Of a stretch of 55,870 nucleotides of DNA, positions 36,819 through 45,211 are shown piece after piece (the stretch's first letter is position 1; every line of letters starts with the position of its first letter). This DNA is from an uncultured Chlorobiaceae bacterium (GTDB lineage Bacteria; Bacteroidota; Chlorobiia; Chlorobiales; Chlorobiaceae): contig CAIMPI010000003.1 in assembly GCA_903843305.1 (NCBI GenBank), forward strand, positions 1-55,870, written 5' to 3'. The notes under the pieces are model-generated. The model ran no database searches and had not been told where the DNA came from. It saw nothing but the letters and a program-made list of their open reading frames with translations. Made by a program: the position numbers and the translations under genes.

Positions 36819-38462
36819 ATGACTGCAAAAGATATTCTTTTTGACACCGATGCCAGAGCAAGGCTTAAAGTTGGTGTGGATAAACTGGCCAATGCTGTAA
36901 AAGTTACCCTCGGACCTGCCGGGCGTAACGTGCTTATCGACAAAAAATTTGGCGCACCGACCTCAACAAAAGACGGCGTGACTGTTGCAAAAGAGATCGA
37001 ACTTTCCGATGCTTTTGAGAACATGGGTGCCCAGATGGTGCGTGAAGTTGCTTCAAAAACCAGTGATGTTGCCGGTGATGGCACCACAACTGCTACTGTT
37101 CTTGCCCAGGCTATCTACCGTGAAGGTTTGAAGAACGTCACTGCTGGCGCTCGTCCGATTGACCTGAAAAGAGGCATCGATCGTGCGGTGAAAGAGGTTG
37201 TTCAGGAGCTGAGAAACATCAGCCGTAATATCTCAGGTAAAAAAGAGATTGCACAGGTTGGAACCATCTCGGCAAACAATGATCCTGAAATCGGTGAGCT
37301 GATTGCCGAAGCCATGGACAAGGTTGGTAAAGACGGTGTCATTACCGTTGAAGAAGCAAAGGGAATGGATACGGAGCTGAAGGTTGTTGAAGGTATGCAG
37401 TTTGATCGTGGCTACCTGTCTCCTTACTTCGTGACCAATTCCGAGACTATGGATGCAGAACTCGAAGATCCGCTGATTCTTATCTATGACAAGAAAATCA
37501 GCAACATGAAAGAACTCCTTCCTATTCTTGAAAAATCAGCACAATCAGGTCGTCCGCTGCTTATCATTTCAGAAGATATCGAAGGCGAAGCGCTTGCAAC
37601 TATCGTTGTTAACAAGCTCCGTGGCACCTTGAGAGTATGTGCAGTAAAGGCCCCTGGCTTCGGCGATCGCCGCAAAGCCATGCTTGAGGATATCGCTGTT
37701 CTTACCGGCGGTACCGTTATTTCAGAAGAGAAAGGCTATAAACTCGAAAATGCAACGATCTCTTATCTCGGTCAGGCTGGACGTGTAACCGTCGACAAGG
37801 ATAACACGATTATTGTCGAAGGAAAAGGCACACAGGAATTGATCAAAGCCCGCATTAACGAGATCAAGGGCCAGATCGAAAAAACAACCTCTGATTATGA
37901 TACTGAAAAGCTGCAAGAGCGTCTTGCAAAGCTTTCAGGCGGTGTTGCTGTTCTTAACATCGGAGCTTCTACCGAAGTCGAGATGAAAGAGAAGAAGGCC
38001 CGTGTTGAAGATGCACTGCACGCTACCCGCGCTGCTGTGCAGGAAGGTATTGTTGTCGGCGGCGGTGTTGCCCTGATCCGTGCGATCAAGGGTCTTGACA
38101 GAGCTATTGCAGACAATGAAGATCAGAAGACCGGTATTGAAATTATCCGCCGTGCGCTTGAAGAGCCACTTCGCCAGATTGTTGCCAACACAGGCACCAC
38201 CGATGGCGCAGTTGTGCTTGAGAAGGTCAAGGCTGGAACAGGTGATTTTGGTTTCAATGCCAGAACAGAACAGTACGAAAACCTGGTTGAGGCCGGTGTT
38301 GTCGATCCTACCAAGGTAACGAGAAGCGCTCTTGAGAACGCCGCATCAGTTGCCAGTATCCTTTTGACGACCGAAGCTGCTATTACTGACATCAAGGAAG
38401 AGAAATCCGACATGCCAGCAATGCCTCCAGGCGGAATGGGTGGTATGGGCGGCATGTATTAA
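36819..38462 (+). CDS. groEL: Chaperonin GroEL (Cpn60)
   Basis: From ATG 36819 (after GGAGG at 36802-36806) the protein has 547 residues, the usual length. It starts [20 protein letters not shown]. Signature segments are [14 protein letters not shown], the ATP-binding [16 protein letters not shown], and [18 protein letters not shown]. The C-terminus ends in the GGM-rich tail [13 protein letters not shown]. An in-frame TTG at 36801 overlaps the ribosome binding site and is not the start. The 3' end recurs in degraded form at 39982-40020 (separate entry). Confidence 0.98.
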   Translation: MTAKDILFDTDARARLKVGVDKLANAVKVTLGPAGRNVLIDKKFGAPTSTKDGVTVAKEIELSDAFENMGAQMVREVASKTSDVAGDGTTTATVLAQAIYREGLKNVTAGARPIDLKRGIDRAVKEVVQELRNISRNISGKKEIAQVGTISANNDPEIGELIAEAMDKVGKDGVITVEEAKGMDTELKVVEGMQFDRGYLSPYFVTNSETMDAELEDPLILIYDKKISNMKELLPILEKSAQSGRPLLIISEDIEGEALATIVVNKLRGTLRVCAVKAPGFGDRRKAMLEDIAVLTGGTVISEEKGYKLENATISYLGQAGRVTVDKDNTIIVEGKGTQELIKARINEIKGQIEKTTSDYDTEKLQERLAKLSGGVAVLNIGASTEVEMKEKKARVEDALHATRAAVQEGIVVGGGVALIRAIKGLDRAIADNEDQKTGIEIIRRALEEPLRQIVANTGTTDGAVVLEKVKAGTGDFGFNARTEQYENLVEAGVVDPTKVTRSALENAASVASILLTTEAAITDIKEEKSDMPAMPPGGMGGMGGMY

Positions 38463-38492
38463 TCTGCGCTTTCCAATCTCTATTCTTTAAAA

Positions 38493-38519
38493 AAGCCAGC
38501 CTTCGGGTTGGCTTTTTTT
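38493..38519 (+). terminator. Rho-independent terminator of groESL
   Basis: AAGCCAGCC, a TTCG tetraloop, then GGTTGGCTT (one G-T wobble) followed by a run of T. It lies 30 bp after the groEL stop codon. Confidence 0.95.
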
Positions 38520-38540
38520 ATTTGTGATTGACGGTTTATA

Positions 38541-38571
38541 TTGACTATTATAAGGTCTTTATTATAGTCAA
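38541..38571. promoter_or_regulatory. Inverted-repeat operator upstream of the Phd-ParE module
   Basis: TTGACTATTATAA (38541-38553) and TTATTATAGTCAA (38559-38571) form an inverted repeat with 12 of 13 positions paired, ending 17 bp before the antitoxin ATG. Position and symmetry fit the autoregulatory operator of a Phd/YefM antitoxin. Confidence 0.65.
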
Positions 38572-38588
38572 CGCAGAATTCTACTCTC

Positions 38589-38873
38589 ATGAAATACAGT
38601 GCATCGGTCAAGCCCATCAGCTTTTTGAAAACTCACGCTTCGGAAGTTATTCGGGAGGTTTCAGCCAACCGGGGAACCATGATTATCACCCATAACGGTG
38701 AAGCGAAGGTGATTGTGCAGGATGTTCATCTCTATGAAGAGACCCAGGAAAGCCTCGCTTTGCTGAAAATACTTGCGCAAAGTTCAGAGAGTATTGAGCA
38801 GGGAAGGTATAAACCCGCAAGCGAATCGTTTGAGTTGATTCGCCAGCAGATCGCTAAGCAGAAGGAGTTATGA
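38589..38873 (+). CDS. Phd/YefM family antitoxin
   Basis: This 94-aa protein starts MKYSASVKPISFLKTHASEV and continues IREVSANRGTMIITHNGEAK, the Phd/YefM DNA-binding fold (strand, helix, 'xxITxNGxAxAVV' motif). It is followed by a C-terminal helix that binds the toxin. It neutralises the co-encoded RelE/ParE-type toxin and represses the operon, probably through the palindrome just upstream. Its stop overlaps the toxin start by 4 bp (ATGA). Confidence 0.9.
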   Translation: MKYSASVKPISFLKTHASEVIREVSANRGTMIITHNGEAKVIVQDVHLYEETQESLALLKILAQSSESIEQGRYKPASESFELIRQQIAKQKEL

Positions 38874-39196
38874 ACTATGATGTTTTCCTGACTGAGGATG
38901 CGGAGGCAGATATTTTTGGTATCTGGAAGTATGTTGCCCGGCACGATTCGGTTGAACGAGCAGGTTCCCTTATTGATGCATTGCAGGAAGCTTGCTTCTC
39001 TCTTTGCCATTTTCCTGATCGGGGCCATTGCCCACCCGAACTTCAGAGAGTACGTGTTCTGGACTATCGTGAACTCCACTACAAGCCTTATCGGATTATT
39101 TACCGGATCGTTGATCGCCAGGTTTTTATTCACTGTGTGCTGGATGGCAGAAGAGATCTTCAGGAGCTTCTTCTCGAACGATTGATACGTGGATAA
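38870..39196 (+). CDS. RelE/ParE family toxin
   Basis: This 108-aa protein has the RelE/ParE superfamily pattern: an N-terminal strand with LTEDAEADIFGIWKYVA, two helices (IDALQEACFSLCHFPDRGHC), and strands with YRELHYKPYRIIYRIVDRQV and FIHCVLDGRRDLQELL. The R/Y-rich strands and the late HCVLDGRRD favour the ParE branch. It is translationally coupled to the antitoxin. It appears intact. Whether it attacks gyrase or mRNA cannot be decided from sequence. Confidence 0.88.
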   Translation: MNYDVFLTEDAEADIFGIWKYVARHDSVERAGSLIDALQEACFSLCHFPDRGHCPPELQRVRVLDYRELHYKPYRIIYRIVDRQVFIHCVLDGRRDLQELLLERLIRG

Positions 39197-39279
39197 GGGT
39201 TGCCGAACATTTCCATATTCACAGAATAATACCTATACTTCTACCACAAATGTAGTCAAATCAAACAAAAGGTAGTAGA

Positions 39280-39513
39280 ATGTTGGCAAGCACTTCTATA
39301 AGGATCAACAAGGAGCTTTACGAACAGGCCAGAGAAGATGCCACACTGGAGCATCGTTCTATTTCAGGACAGATCGAGTTTTGGGCACGGATAGGTCGGG
39401 CGGCACTTGACAACCCTGATTTGCCGGTCAGTTTTGTTGCGGAGTCGTTGGCGTCACTTGCAGAACCACGGGAGCACTCGACACCATTCGTCCCTCGGAG
39501 TGTCAGGCAATGA
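39280..39513 (+). CDS. ParD-like antitoxin
   Basis: This 77-aa protein begins MLASTSIRINKELYEQARED, followed by the helix SISGQIEFWARIGRAALDNP, the ribbon-helix-helix pattern of the 'TA system antitoxin ParD' family. The C-terminal tail is probably disordered until it binds the toxin. It overlaps the next gene by 4 bp. Near the start codon, ttctaccac (39239-39247) and gtagtagaa (39271-39279) are partly inverted and could be the operator. Confidence 0.82.
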   Translation: MLASTSIRINKELYEQAREDATLEHRSISGQIEFWARIGRAALDNPDLPVSFVAESLASLAEPREHSTPFVPRSVRQ

Positions 39514-39788
39514 TCTGGTCAGTCCGTCAAACCCGCCGATTTGCACGACAATACAAAAAGCTTCACGACAACACCGCTGCTGATGTAGACAGTGTTGTTG
39601 AGAAGGTACGGCAAAGCCCTGATATCGGAGAGCGAAAGAAAGGGGATCTGGCGGAATTGTACGTATATAAGTTTTGCAGCTCAGGCCAGTTGTATTTGCT
39701 TGGCTATTCGCTGGATGATAGTGTTCGGCTGGTGTATCTTGAAGCCTTTGGGCCTTACGAAAACTTCTACAGGGATTTGAAACGATAA
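39510..39788 (+). CDS. RelE/ParE family toxin (second module)
   Basis: This 92-aa protein has the RelE-fold order: MIWSVRQTRRFARQYKKLHD, the helix DVDSVVEKVRQSPDIGERKK, GDLAELYVYKFCSSGQLYLL, and YLEAFGPYENFYRDLKR at the C-terminus. The basic N-terminus and the aromatic C-terminus (YENFYRDLKR) are usual for this family. It is coupled to the ParD-like antitoxin by a 4-bp overlap. It appears intact. It is the last gene of the insert between groEL and queC. Confidence 0.85.
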   Translation: MIWSVRQTRRFARQYKKLHDNTAADVDSVVEKVRQSPDIGERKKGDLAELYVYKFCSSGQLYLLGYSLDDSVRLVYLEAFGPYENFYRDLKR

Positions 39789-39871
39789 TTGGCTTGGTTT
39801 GATAGTGTCGCTGAGAATCTTGATTGTACTGAATTCTTTACCGCTATCTGTACATGCTTGGTGCCACTACA

Positions 39872-39959
39872 CCTCGATACGCGCTTTGCGCTACTCGGTG
39901 ACCGGCGGTTTAGCGGTGTAGACCGGACGTTGAGTAGCGCGAAGCGCGTATCGAAAGGA
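39872..39959. repeat. Palindromic dispersed repeat, copy C
   Basis: It starts cctcgatacgcgctttgcgc and closes with the complementary gagtagcgcgaagcgcgtat plus cgaaagg, making an imperfect 88-bp palindrome. It shares these arms with copies A and B. It lies between the second toxin gene and the decayed groEL tail. Confidence 0.85.
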
Positions 39960-39981
39960 CCGAGGAAAAGGTATTTTTTTG

Positions 39982-40020
39982 CAAGCAATGCCTTCAGGTG
40001 GAATGGTGGTATTTATTAAT
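39982..40020 (+). pseudogene. Decayed duplicate of the groEL 3' end
   Basis: The bases agcaatgccttcaggtggaa followed by tggtggtatttattaat match the end of groEL (38417-38464: agcaatgcctccaggcggaa, tgggtggtat, then gtattaat). There are two C/T changes, one missing base and a missing ~9-base GGM codon block. It encodes AMPSGGM like the true tail. It stands 46 bp before queC and outside any gene. Confidence 0.8.
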
Positions 40021-40065
40021 TTAGCGTTTAGTACTTTATTTACCTTAAAAGTTATACATGGATTT

Positions 40066-40773
40066 ATGTCAACAACACAACCAAAAGCAGTCATACTTCT
40101 CAGTGGAGGCATGGACAGCCTTGTAACTACAGCTATTGCCCATGCGCAAGGCTTTGCATTAGCGGCCATGCACGTGAATTACGGTCAACGTACCTGGCAG
40201 AAGGAGCTTGAGTCATTCCGTTCTATTTGTAATCATTACAATATTGAGCAGCGTCTTGAGGTTAATGCGGATTTTCTTGGCCAGATAGGTGGTTCTTCTT
40301 TGACTGACTACTCCATGCCGGTGAGTGGCGCCGATCTTCAAGGCATTCAGGGCTCTTCGATTCCTACCAGTTATGTGCCATTCCGGAATGCTGGTTTTCT
40401 TTCGATGGCAGTGAGTTGGTCGGAAGTTATTGGCGCGGACAAGATTTTTATAGGAGCAGTCGAGGAGGATTCCTCCGGCTATCCCGACTGCCGCAAGGTT
40501 TTTTATGATGCTTTCAATACCGTTATAGCGCTTGGCACGAAGCCCGAAACGGCGATTGAAATTCTCACGCCTCTGATTGAAATGCAGAAATCTGATATTG
40601 TTCGCAAAGGTATAGAGCTTGGTGCGCCGTTCAATCTGAGCTGGTCGTGTTATAAAAGTGAGGGGAAGGCGTGTGGAGTCTGTGACAGTTGTGCGCGGCG
40701 GTTGCGGGCATTTGCGCTGATGGGTATGGCTGATCCGATTGACTATGAAGAGCGTCCTCAGTATATTACATAA
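40066..40773 (+). CDS. queC: 7-cyano-7-deazaguanine synthase
   Basis: This 235-aa ATP-dependent enzyme converts 7-carboxy-7-deazaguanine to preQ0 in queuosine biosynthesis. From ATG 40066 it starts [20 protein letters not shown], containing the SGGMDS PP-loop. Later signatures are [31 protein letters not shown], and the zinc cysteines in [20 protein letters not shown] 29-residue upstream extension in frame is the decayed groEL tail and is not part of the gene. queA, a later step of the same pathway, lies at 51001. Confidence 0.96.
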   Translation: MSTTQPKAVILLSGGMDSLVTTAIAHAQGFALAAMHVNYGQRTWQKELESFRSICNHYNIEQRLEVNADFLGQIGGSSLTDYSMPVSGADLQGIQGSSIPTSYVPFRNAGFLSMAVSWSEVIGADKIFIGAVEEDSSGYPDCRKVFYDAFNTVIALGTKPETAIEILTPLIEMQKSDIVRKGIELGAPFNLSWSCYKSEGKACGVCDSCARRLRAFALMGMADPIDYEERPQYIT

Positions 40774-40798
40774 CATTAGTTAATTTAATTTCTCAGTC

Positions 40799-41494
40799 AT
40801 GAAATCTGTTAAATCGTTGAGTGGAAGCTTTTCCTCTTCAGAGTCGCTCAATGCGCGGTTGACTCTTTCTTTTTCGCTTATGGGGGCGATATGGTTGGTG
40901 GGTCTTCTCAGCCATTTTACACCACTCCATGAATGGCCTGCACTCTTTCTTTATGTTTTCGGCTCTATCGGACTTGTGCTGTATCGGGGCAAAACGAGTG
41001 ATGAATGGAAGAAGATGTATCTTGCCGGAGGAGATCTTCGTAAGTCACTGATGTGGGGTGGTATTGCTGGCGCTGTGCTTTTCGGCATGGATATCATGAA
41101 TACGGTGATGTACTATAAAAACGGTGGCGCTCCGATGTCCGGAATGGAGTTTATTCTCGTTAACCGTTCATTGCTCTGCCTATTTCCGGTACTTATTCTT
41201 GCCGAAGAGTTTCTCTGGCGGGGAATCATGTTTTCAGCCATGATCGAGCGCGGGATTAACAAACATTTGACGGTTTTTTTAACAGCCATGTTTTATGTTG
41301 TCAACCATTTTGCCGTTGCCCCTGTCGGCATGAAAGAACGGGCGCTTATGGGTATGATGGCTTTTCCGATTGGCATTTTTGGTGGTTATCTTGTTCTGAA
41401 AACCCGCAATGTATGGGGAAGTGTTCTGGTTCATCTGATTACCATGATTTCCATGGTGCTTGATATTTTTGTTATTCCTCAACTTTTGTTCTGA
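40799..41494 (+). CDS. CPBP family intramembrane metalloprotease
   Basis: This 231-aa membrane protein has about six hydrophobic segments. It carries the family's three motifs: EEFLWRG (Glu136, Glu137 and Arg141), FYVVNHF with His170, and the late VLVHLITM with a further His. These motifs define the CAAX-protease/bacteriocin-processing (CPBP/Abi) family of intramembrane endopeptidases. The substrate is unknown. It lies between queC and trpA in the same direction, 15 bp before trpA, so it may be co-transcribed. Confidence 0.88.
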   Translation: MKSVKSLSGSFSSSESLNARLTLSFSLMGAIWLVGLLSHFTPLHEWPALFLYVFGSIGLVLYRGKTSDEWKKMYLAGGDLRKSLMWGGIAGAVLFGMDIMNTVMYYKNGGAPMSGMEFILVNRSLLCLFPVLILAEEFLWRGIMFSAMIERGINKHLTVFLTAMFYVVNHFAVAPVGMKERALMGMMAFPIGIFGGYLVLKTRNVWGSVLVHLITMISMVLDIFVIPQLLF

Positions 41495-41509
41495 TTGATC
41501 AGTTCAGTT

Positions 41510-42313
41510 ATGTACCAAAACAGAATTACCACCCTTTTGAAGCAGGATAAAAAACTGCTGATCGCCTACTATATGCCCGAGTTTCCGGTAGCCGGTGCGA
41601 CGCTTCCTGTGCTTGAAGCGCTTGAAGAGAGCGGGGCTGATATTATTGAGCTTGGCATGCCCTATTCAGATCCAATCGGGGATGGCCCTGTCATTCAGGA
41701 GGCGGCCCACATCGCTATCCGCAACGGTGTAACCATCAAACATCTTCTTGAGCTGGTCCGACGTGCACGGCAGGGCGAAGGGTGCAGAAAGATTAGCGCT
41801 CCAATTCTTCTGATGGGTTACTGTAATCCAGTGATTGCTTATGGGCCAGCTTGTTTTCTGCGTGACGCTGTTGAGGCTGGAATTGACGGTTTGCTTATTC
41901 CCGACTTTCCTCCTGAAGAGGCTGAGGACTTTCTCGAGCAGGCCAAAGGGTTTGGGTTGACTGTTGTCTTCCTTGTGTCACCGGTAACTCCTCCTGAAAG
42001 GATAGAGCTTATTGACAGCCTTTCAACTGATTTTTCCTACTGTCTTGCGGTTAATGGCACGACCGGTACGGCCAAGCTTTCTGATGCGTCAACAGAGATG
42101 GCTGTTGATGAATACCTGAAAAGGGTACGCAGGCATGCACGTAAAAAATTTGTTGTCGGGTTTGGTATCAAGGACAAGTCCCGGGTGGAGTATATGTGGA
42201 GCCTGGCCGACGGGGCGGTCGTGGGTACTGCGCTCCTGCAGTATATTGCAGGTTCTTCAACTCCTGCGGAATGTGCTCGTCTTGCTGGCGAGTTCTGGAA
42301 AACACTGCGTTAG
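41510..42313 (+). CDS. trpA: Tryptophan synthase alpha chain
   Basis: This 267-aa enzyme cleaves indole-3-glycerol phosphate to indole, which is channelled to TrpB. ATG 41510 is preferred over an in-frame TTG at 41495. Signatures are ADIIELGMPYSDPIGDGPVI, with the catalytic Glu and Asp of the TIM barrel, and the phosphate-binding VNGTTGTAKLS and FGIKDKS, with GAVVGTALL near the end. The loop NGTTGTA replaces the more common GVTGAR-type sequence. It is followed 12 bp later by a GT2 glycosyltransferase gene. Confidence 0.95.
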   Translation: MYQNRITTLLKQDKKLLIAYYMPEFPVAGATLPVLEALEESGADIIELGMPYSDPIGDGPVIQEAAHIAIRNGVTIKHLLELVRRARQGEGCRKISAPILLMGYCNPVIAYGPACFLRDAVEAGIDGLLIPDFPPEEAEDFLEQAKGFGLTVVFLVSPVTPPERIELIDSLSTDFSYCLAVNGTTGTAKLSDASTEMAVDEYLKRVRRHARKKFVVGFGIKDKSRVEYMWSLADGAVVGTALLQYIAGSSTPAECARLAGEFWKTLR

Positions 42314-42325
42314 CAGATTTTCTTT

Positions 42326-43333
42326 ATGTATCCCTCTGTCGATATCATTATTCCTCATTACCAAAGGCGCGACATGCTTGAGCGATGCCTTGACTCCCTT
42401 GAAAAAACCAATTATCCATCAATGAGCATCCTGGTGGTCGATAATGGCGGATCGCAGGCAGGCCTTGTCTTTCTTGTCAAGCGTTACAGGAACGCCCGTC
42501 TTCTGCGGCTTCCGGAAAACAGAGGGTATTCTGGTGGCTGCAATGAAGGGCTTAAACACTCATCAGCCGATTATGTTGTTTTCATGAATGATGATACAGA
42601 GCACGATCCATTGTGGCTTGATGCTCTTGTCAGAGCGGCTCTTGAAGATAAGGACATTGGAGCTCTGCAGCCGAAAATCCTTTCGCTGAAGGATTATAAC
42701 AAAGGAAAAAAGATTTTTGAATATGCCGGTGCGGCTGGAGGCATGATTGACCGCATGGGGTATCCCTGGTGTCTTGGTCGAAAATTCTCAACGATTGAAC
42801 AGGACCGAGGGCAGTATGACGGTGGGCAGGATATTTTCTGGGCATCGGGAGTTGCCATGTTTGTAAAAAGAACTGTGGCTGAGGAACTGGGCGGGTTTGA
42901 CGACGAGTTTTTCATGCAGATGGAGGAGATTGATCTCTCCTGGCGTATGAAACTTGCCGGATACCATGTCCGTTCGGTTCCCTCATCAGTTGTGTTGCAC
43001 GAAGGTGGCGCATCGCTGCATGGTGGCTCGGCAGAAAAAATTTATTTCAACCACCGCAATAATATCGCCATGATTCTGAAGAACCGGAGTACGGCAGGTC
43101 TTTTGTGGGTGATTCCGCTACGGCTTCTGCTTGAGTTTGCCGCAGCGGTGTTCTACCTTACCCAGTTTCCTGGGGCGCTGAAAAAATCAGGAGCAGTATT
43201 TCGTGCGCTGGCTTATAATATCCGGAAACTTGCCAGTACCATAAAGAAACGTCAAAAGATACAGGCGATGAGGATTGTTGGTGACCGTACCATTTTTTGC
43301 CACTCTCCGATATCACTCATTGCTCGACGGTAA
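42326..43333 (+). CDS. Family 2 glycosyltransferase (rhamnosyltransferase-like)
   Basis: This 335-aa enzyme has a GT-A fold: SVDIIIPHYQRRDMLERCLD at the start, NRGYSGGCNEGLKHSSADYV, the metal-binding MNDDTEHDP, and the acceptor/catalytic EEIDLSWRMKLAGYHVRSVP with HEGGASLHGGS. This pattern is common in rhamnosyl- and other cell-envelope glycan transferases. The C-terminal ~60 residues include hydrophobic stretches (GLLWVIPLRLLLEFAAAVFY) suggesting membrane association. Its 3' end overlaps the convergent SRPBCC gene by 21 bp. Confidence 0.9.
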   Translation: MYPSVDIIIPHYQRRDMLERCLDSLEKTNYPSMSILVVDNGGSQAGLVFLVKRYRNARLLRLPENRGYSGGCNEGLKHSSADYVVFMNDDTEHDPLWLDALVRAALEDKDIGALQPKILSLKDYNKGKKIFEYAGAAGGMIDRMGYPWCLGRKFSTIEQDRGQYDGGQDIFWASGVAMFVKRTVAEELGGFDDEFFMQMEEIDLSWRMKLAGYHVRSVPSSVVLHEGGASLHGGSAEKIYFNHRNNIAMILKNRSTAGLLWVIPLRLLLEFAAAVFYLTQFPGALKKSGAVFRALAYNIRKLASTIKKRQKIQAMRIVGDRTIFCHSPISLIARR

Positions 43334-43969
43334 TGCAGTACCGTTGCTTGCTTCCGCCTGTTTTTTCATTGCTGATAACATTATGGGACAATCGCGGTGC
43401 TGAACATTTCTGACAGCAAACTGCGGGGCATAAAAATCAGGTTTTACTTCAGCTTTGTAGGTAAGAAATGTTCCGGCTCCCTGAGGGTAATCAACCAGGA
43501 TCCACTCTCCTTGATAGACTTTGAAATCACCGGTGATTTGCTGAAAACAGAGGCGCGTCAAGTTTTCACCCCAAACTTTCATTTTTATATAGACCTCTTT
43601 CTGGAAAAGAAACATCCTGCTCTTTCCTTTTTCAAACATCACCTTTTCAGTGCCGTTATCAGAAATTATTCCACTGTCGATAACGTTCGGTACAAAATTT
43701 TTGTGATTGTTATAATCGGTTATAACTTCCCAAACCTTTTTGGGAGGTGCTGCGATAAATATTTGTCCCTCAACGCCTGTAACCCCATCTTCAAGGTTCG
43801 AAAGAACAACAATGACCTCTCCGTTTAAGAGTTTTGTTTTTTCTATGGATAAAGAATCAGGAGTTATCGTTGCAATAGGTAGTGCTAGTACTGGATGAGA
43901 AAAAAAAGAAAACAGCACTGCCATGAAAAGCAGTATAACGCGCTCTATTTGTCGGATAACTCTTTGCAT
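43313..43969 (-). CDS. SRPBCC/START-like family protein with signal peptide
   Basis: From ATG 43969 the protein has 218 residues: a signal peptide (RVILLFMAVLFSFFSHPVLA) and a cyclase/START-type domain (VEGQIFIAAPPKKVWEVITD, YNNHKNFVPNVIDSGIISDN, GTFLTYKAEVKPDFYAPQ). It is expected outside the cytoplasm and may bind a hydrophobic ligand; the ligand is unknown. An upstream ATG at 44023 would overlap the next gene and lacks a better ribosome binding site. The gene follows the epimerase gene on the same strand, 23 bp away. Confidence 0.82.
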   Translation of the reverse strand: MQRVIRQIERVILLFMAVLFSFFSHPVLALPIATITPDSLSIEKTKLLNGEVIVVLSNLEDGVTGVEGQIFIAAPPKKVWEVITDYNNHKNFVPNVIDSGIISDNGTEKVMFEKGKSRMFLFQKEVYIKMKVWGENLTRLCFQQITGDFKVYQGEWILVDYPQGAGTFLTYKAEVKPDFYAPQFAVRNVQHRDCPIMLSAMKKQAEASNGTALPSSNE

Positions 43970-43992
43970 ATTTATGAGTTCCTGGTTGCTTG

Positions 43993-45036
43993 TTAATGTT
44001 TTGATGGGGAAAGATGACCCCATTTTACCATGTCATTTACGGATTCAATCATGCTCTCCCTGACCGCCCTGAAGGATAAGCCAAGTTCTCGTCTGATTTT
44101 TGTATTGTCATAACGCAGTGTTCGACCTATGTTTGTGCGGATATACATACCGGTATCTCTTGGTTGGGTAAAAGAGAGTACCTTCATGAGCAGCGAGCCA
44201 ACTGCTCCTGACAGATCAACCTTTGGCAGTGAGTAGGTCTCAAAACCGGAAGATTTCAACAGTGTGACCAGTTCTCTCATGTGTATTGCTTCATCCGCGC
44301 AAAGGTAACGCCCGCTTGCAGTATCGGTTTCCATGGCAAGAATGTGCGCTTTTGCTACATCCCGCACATCAACAAACCCCCAGTTCAGATCCATAATGCA
44401 CGGATAGACTCCACTCATGATATCACGGATCATTCCGTTTGAGGTATTGAGTGAAGAGGAGAGCGAAGGACCGATTACAAAAACAGGATTGATTACGACA
44501 AGATCAAATTTTGGTCTTTTCCTCATAATGAAATCCCATGCTTCGCGTTCTGCAAGTGTTTTAGAATAGTGATAGGGGTTTCGATCAAGGGAAGACATGG
44601 TATTCCAGTCTTTTTCGGTAAAGACTTTTGTGCTTTCAGGTTCATCAGTAATAGCCGCAATCGAGGAGGTAAAAATCAATCGTTTAACGCTGCCTGATTT
44701 CAGGCAACTTTCAAGCACATTTTCGGTACCTGTAACTGCAGGATCGACAAGGTCGATTTGTGGATTTTTAACATTAATTTTATAGGGGCTTGCGGTGTGC
44801 ATCACAGTGTCGCATCCCTCGACGACCCGGTCATACGCTCCGGCAGTAAGCAAGTCGGCTTTAACCAGTTCAAGTCGCTCCTTCGCACCAGGCAGGCTAA
44901 GAAGGAAAGGATAGTTTTCCGAGCTTTTGCGTACGGTTCCCTTGACGCGATATCCACGTTCAAGCAGTTCTCTGACGATATGGGCAGCAATAAATCCGGA
45001 AGCTCCGGTAACGCACACTGGGTTATTGGTCTTCAT
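43993..45036 (-). CDS. NAD(P)-dependent epimerase/dihydroflavonol-reductase-like SDR
   Basis: This 347-aa protein begins MKTNNPVCVTGASGFIAAHI with the Rossmann glycine motif. It has YHYSK as the catalytic YxxxK pair, the substrate-loop NPVFVIGPSLSSSLN, and VDVRDVAKAHILAMETD, the conserved extended-SDR segment of the dihydroflavonol reductase subgroup. The substrate is unknown. The frame is open further upstream to 45255, but that sequence lacks similarity, so ATG 45036 was chosen. It precedes the SRPBCC gene on the same strand. Confidence 0.88.
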   Translation of the reverse strand: MKTNNPVCVTGASGFIAAHIVRELLERGYRVKGTVRKSSENYPFLLSLPGAKERLELVKADLLTAGAYDRVVEGCDTVMHTASPYKINVKNPQIDLVDPAVTGTENVLESCLKSGSVKRLIFTSSIAAITDEPESTKVFTEKDWNTMSSLDRNPYHYSKTLAEREAWDFIMRKRPKFDLVVINPVFVIGPSLSSSLNTSNGMIRDIMSGVYPCIMDLNWGFVDVRDVAKAHILAMETDTASGRYLCADEAIHMRELVTLLKSSGFETYSLPKVDLSGAVGSLLMKVLSFTQPRDTGMYIRTNIGRTLRYDNTKIRRELGLSFRAVRESMIESVNDMVKWGHLSPSKH

Positions 45037-45211
45037 TATTTTTTGTGAGGGAATGGTTGCAGGTGAAAAAACCGCCTTAAAGCAGCCGCCTGCATTCTGT
45101 AGTGAAAATCGCCTGGATCTTTTGTTATAGTTAATATACATTACGTAAAGAAACTCTCCAATGAGTCTCTTCCTGTATTCCGTTGCTATTTTCTTGACAG
45201 TAAGGTGCTTG

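Noticed and set aside
39789-40019. 76-codon ORF between the toxin gene and queC
   Set aside because: Most of it is the palindromic repeat read through; there is no protein-like character.
39979-40065. N-terminal extension of QueC
   Set aside because: The extension is the decayed groEL tail; homology and the SGGMDS spacing support ATG 40066.
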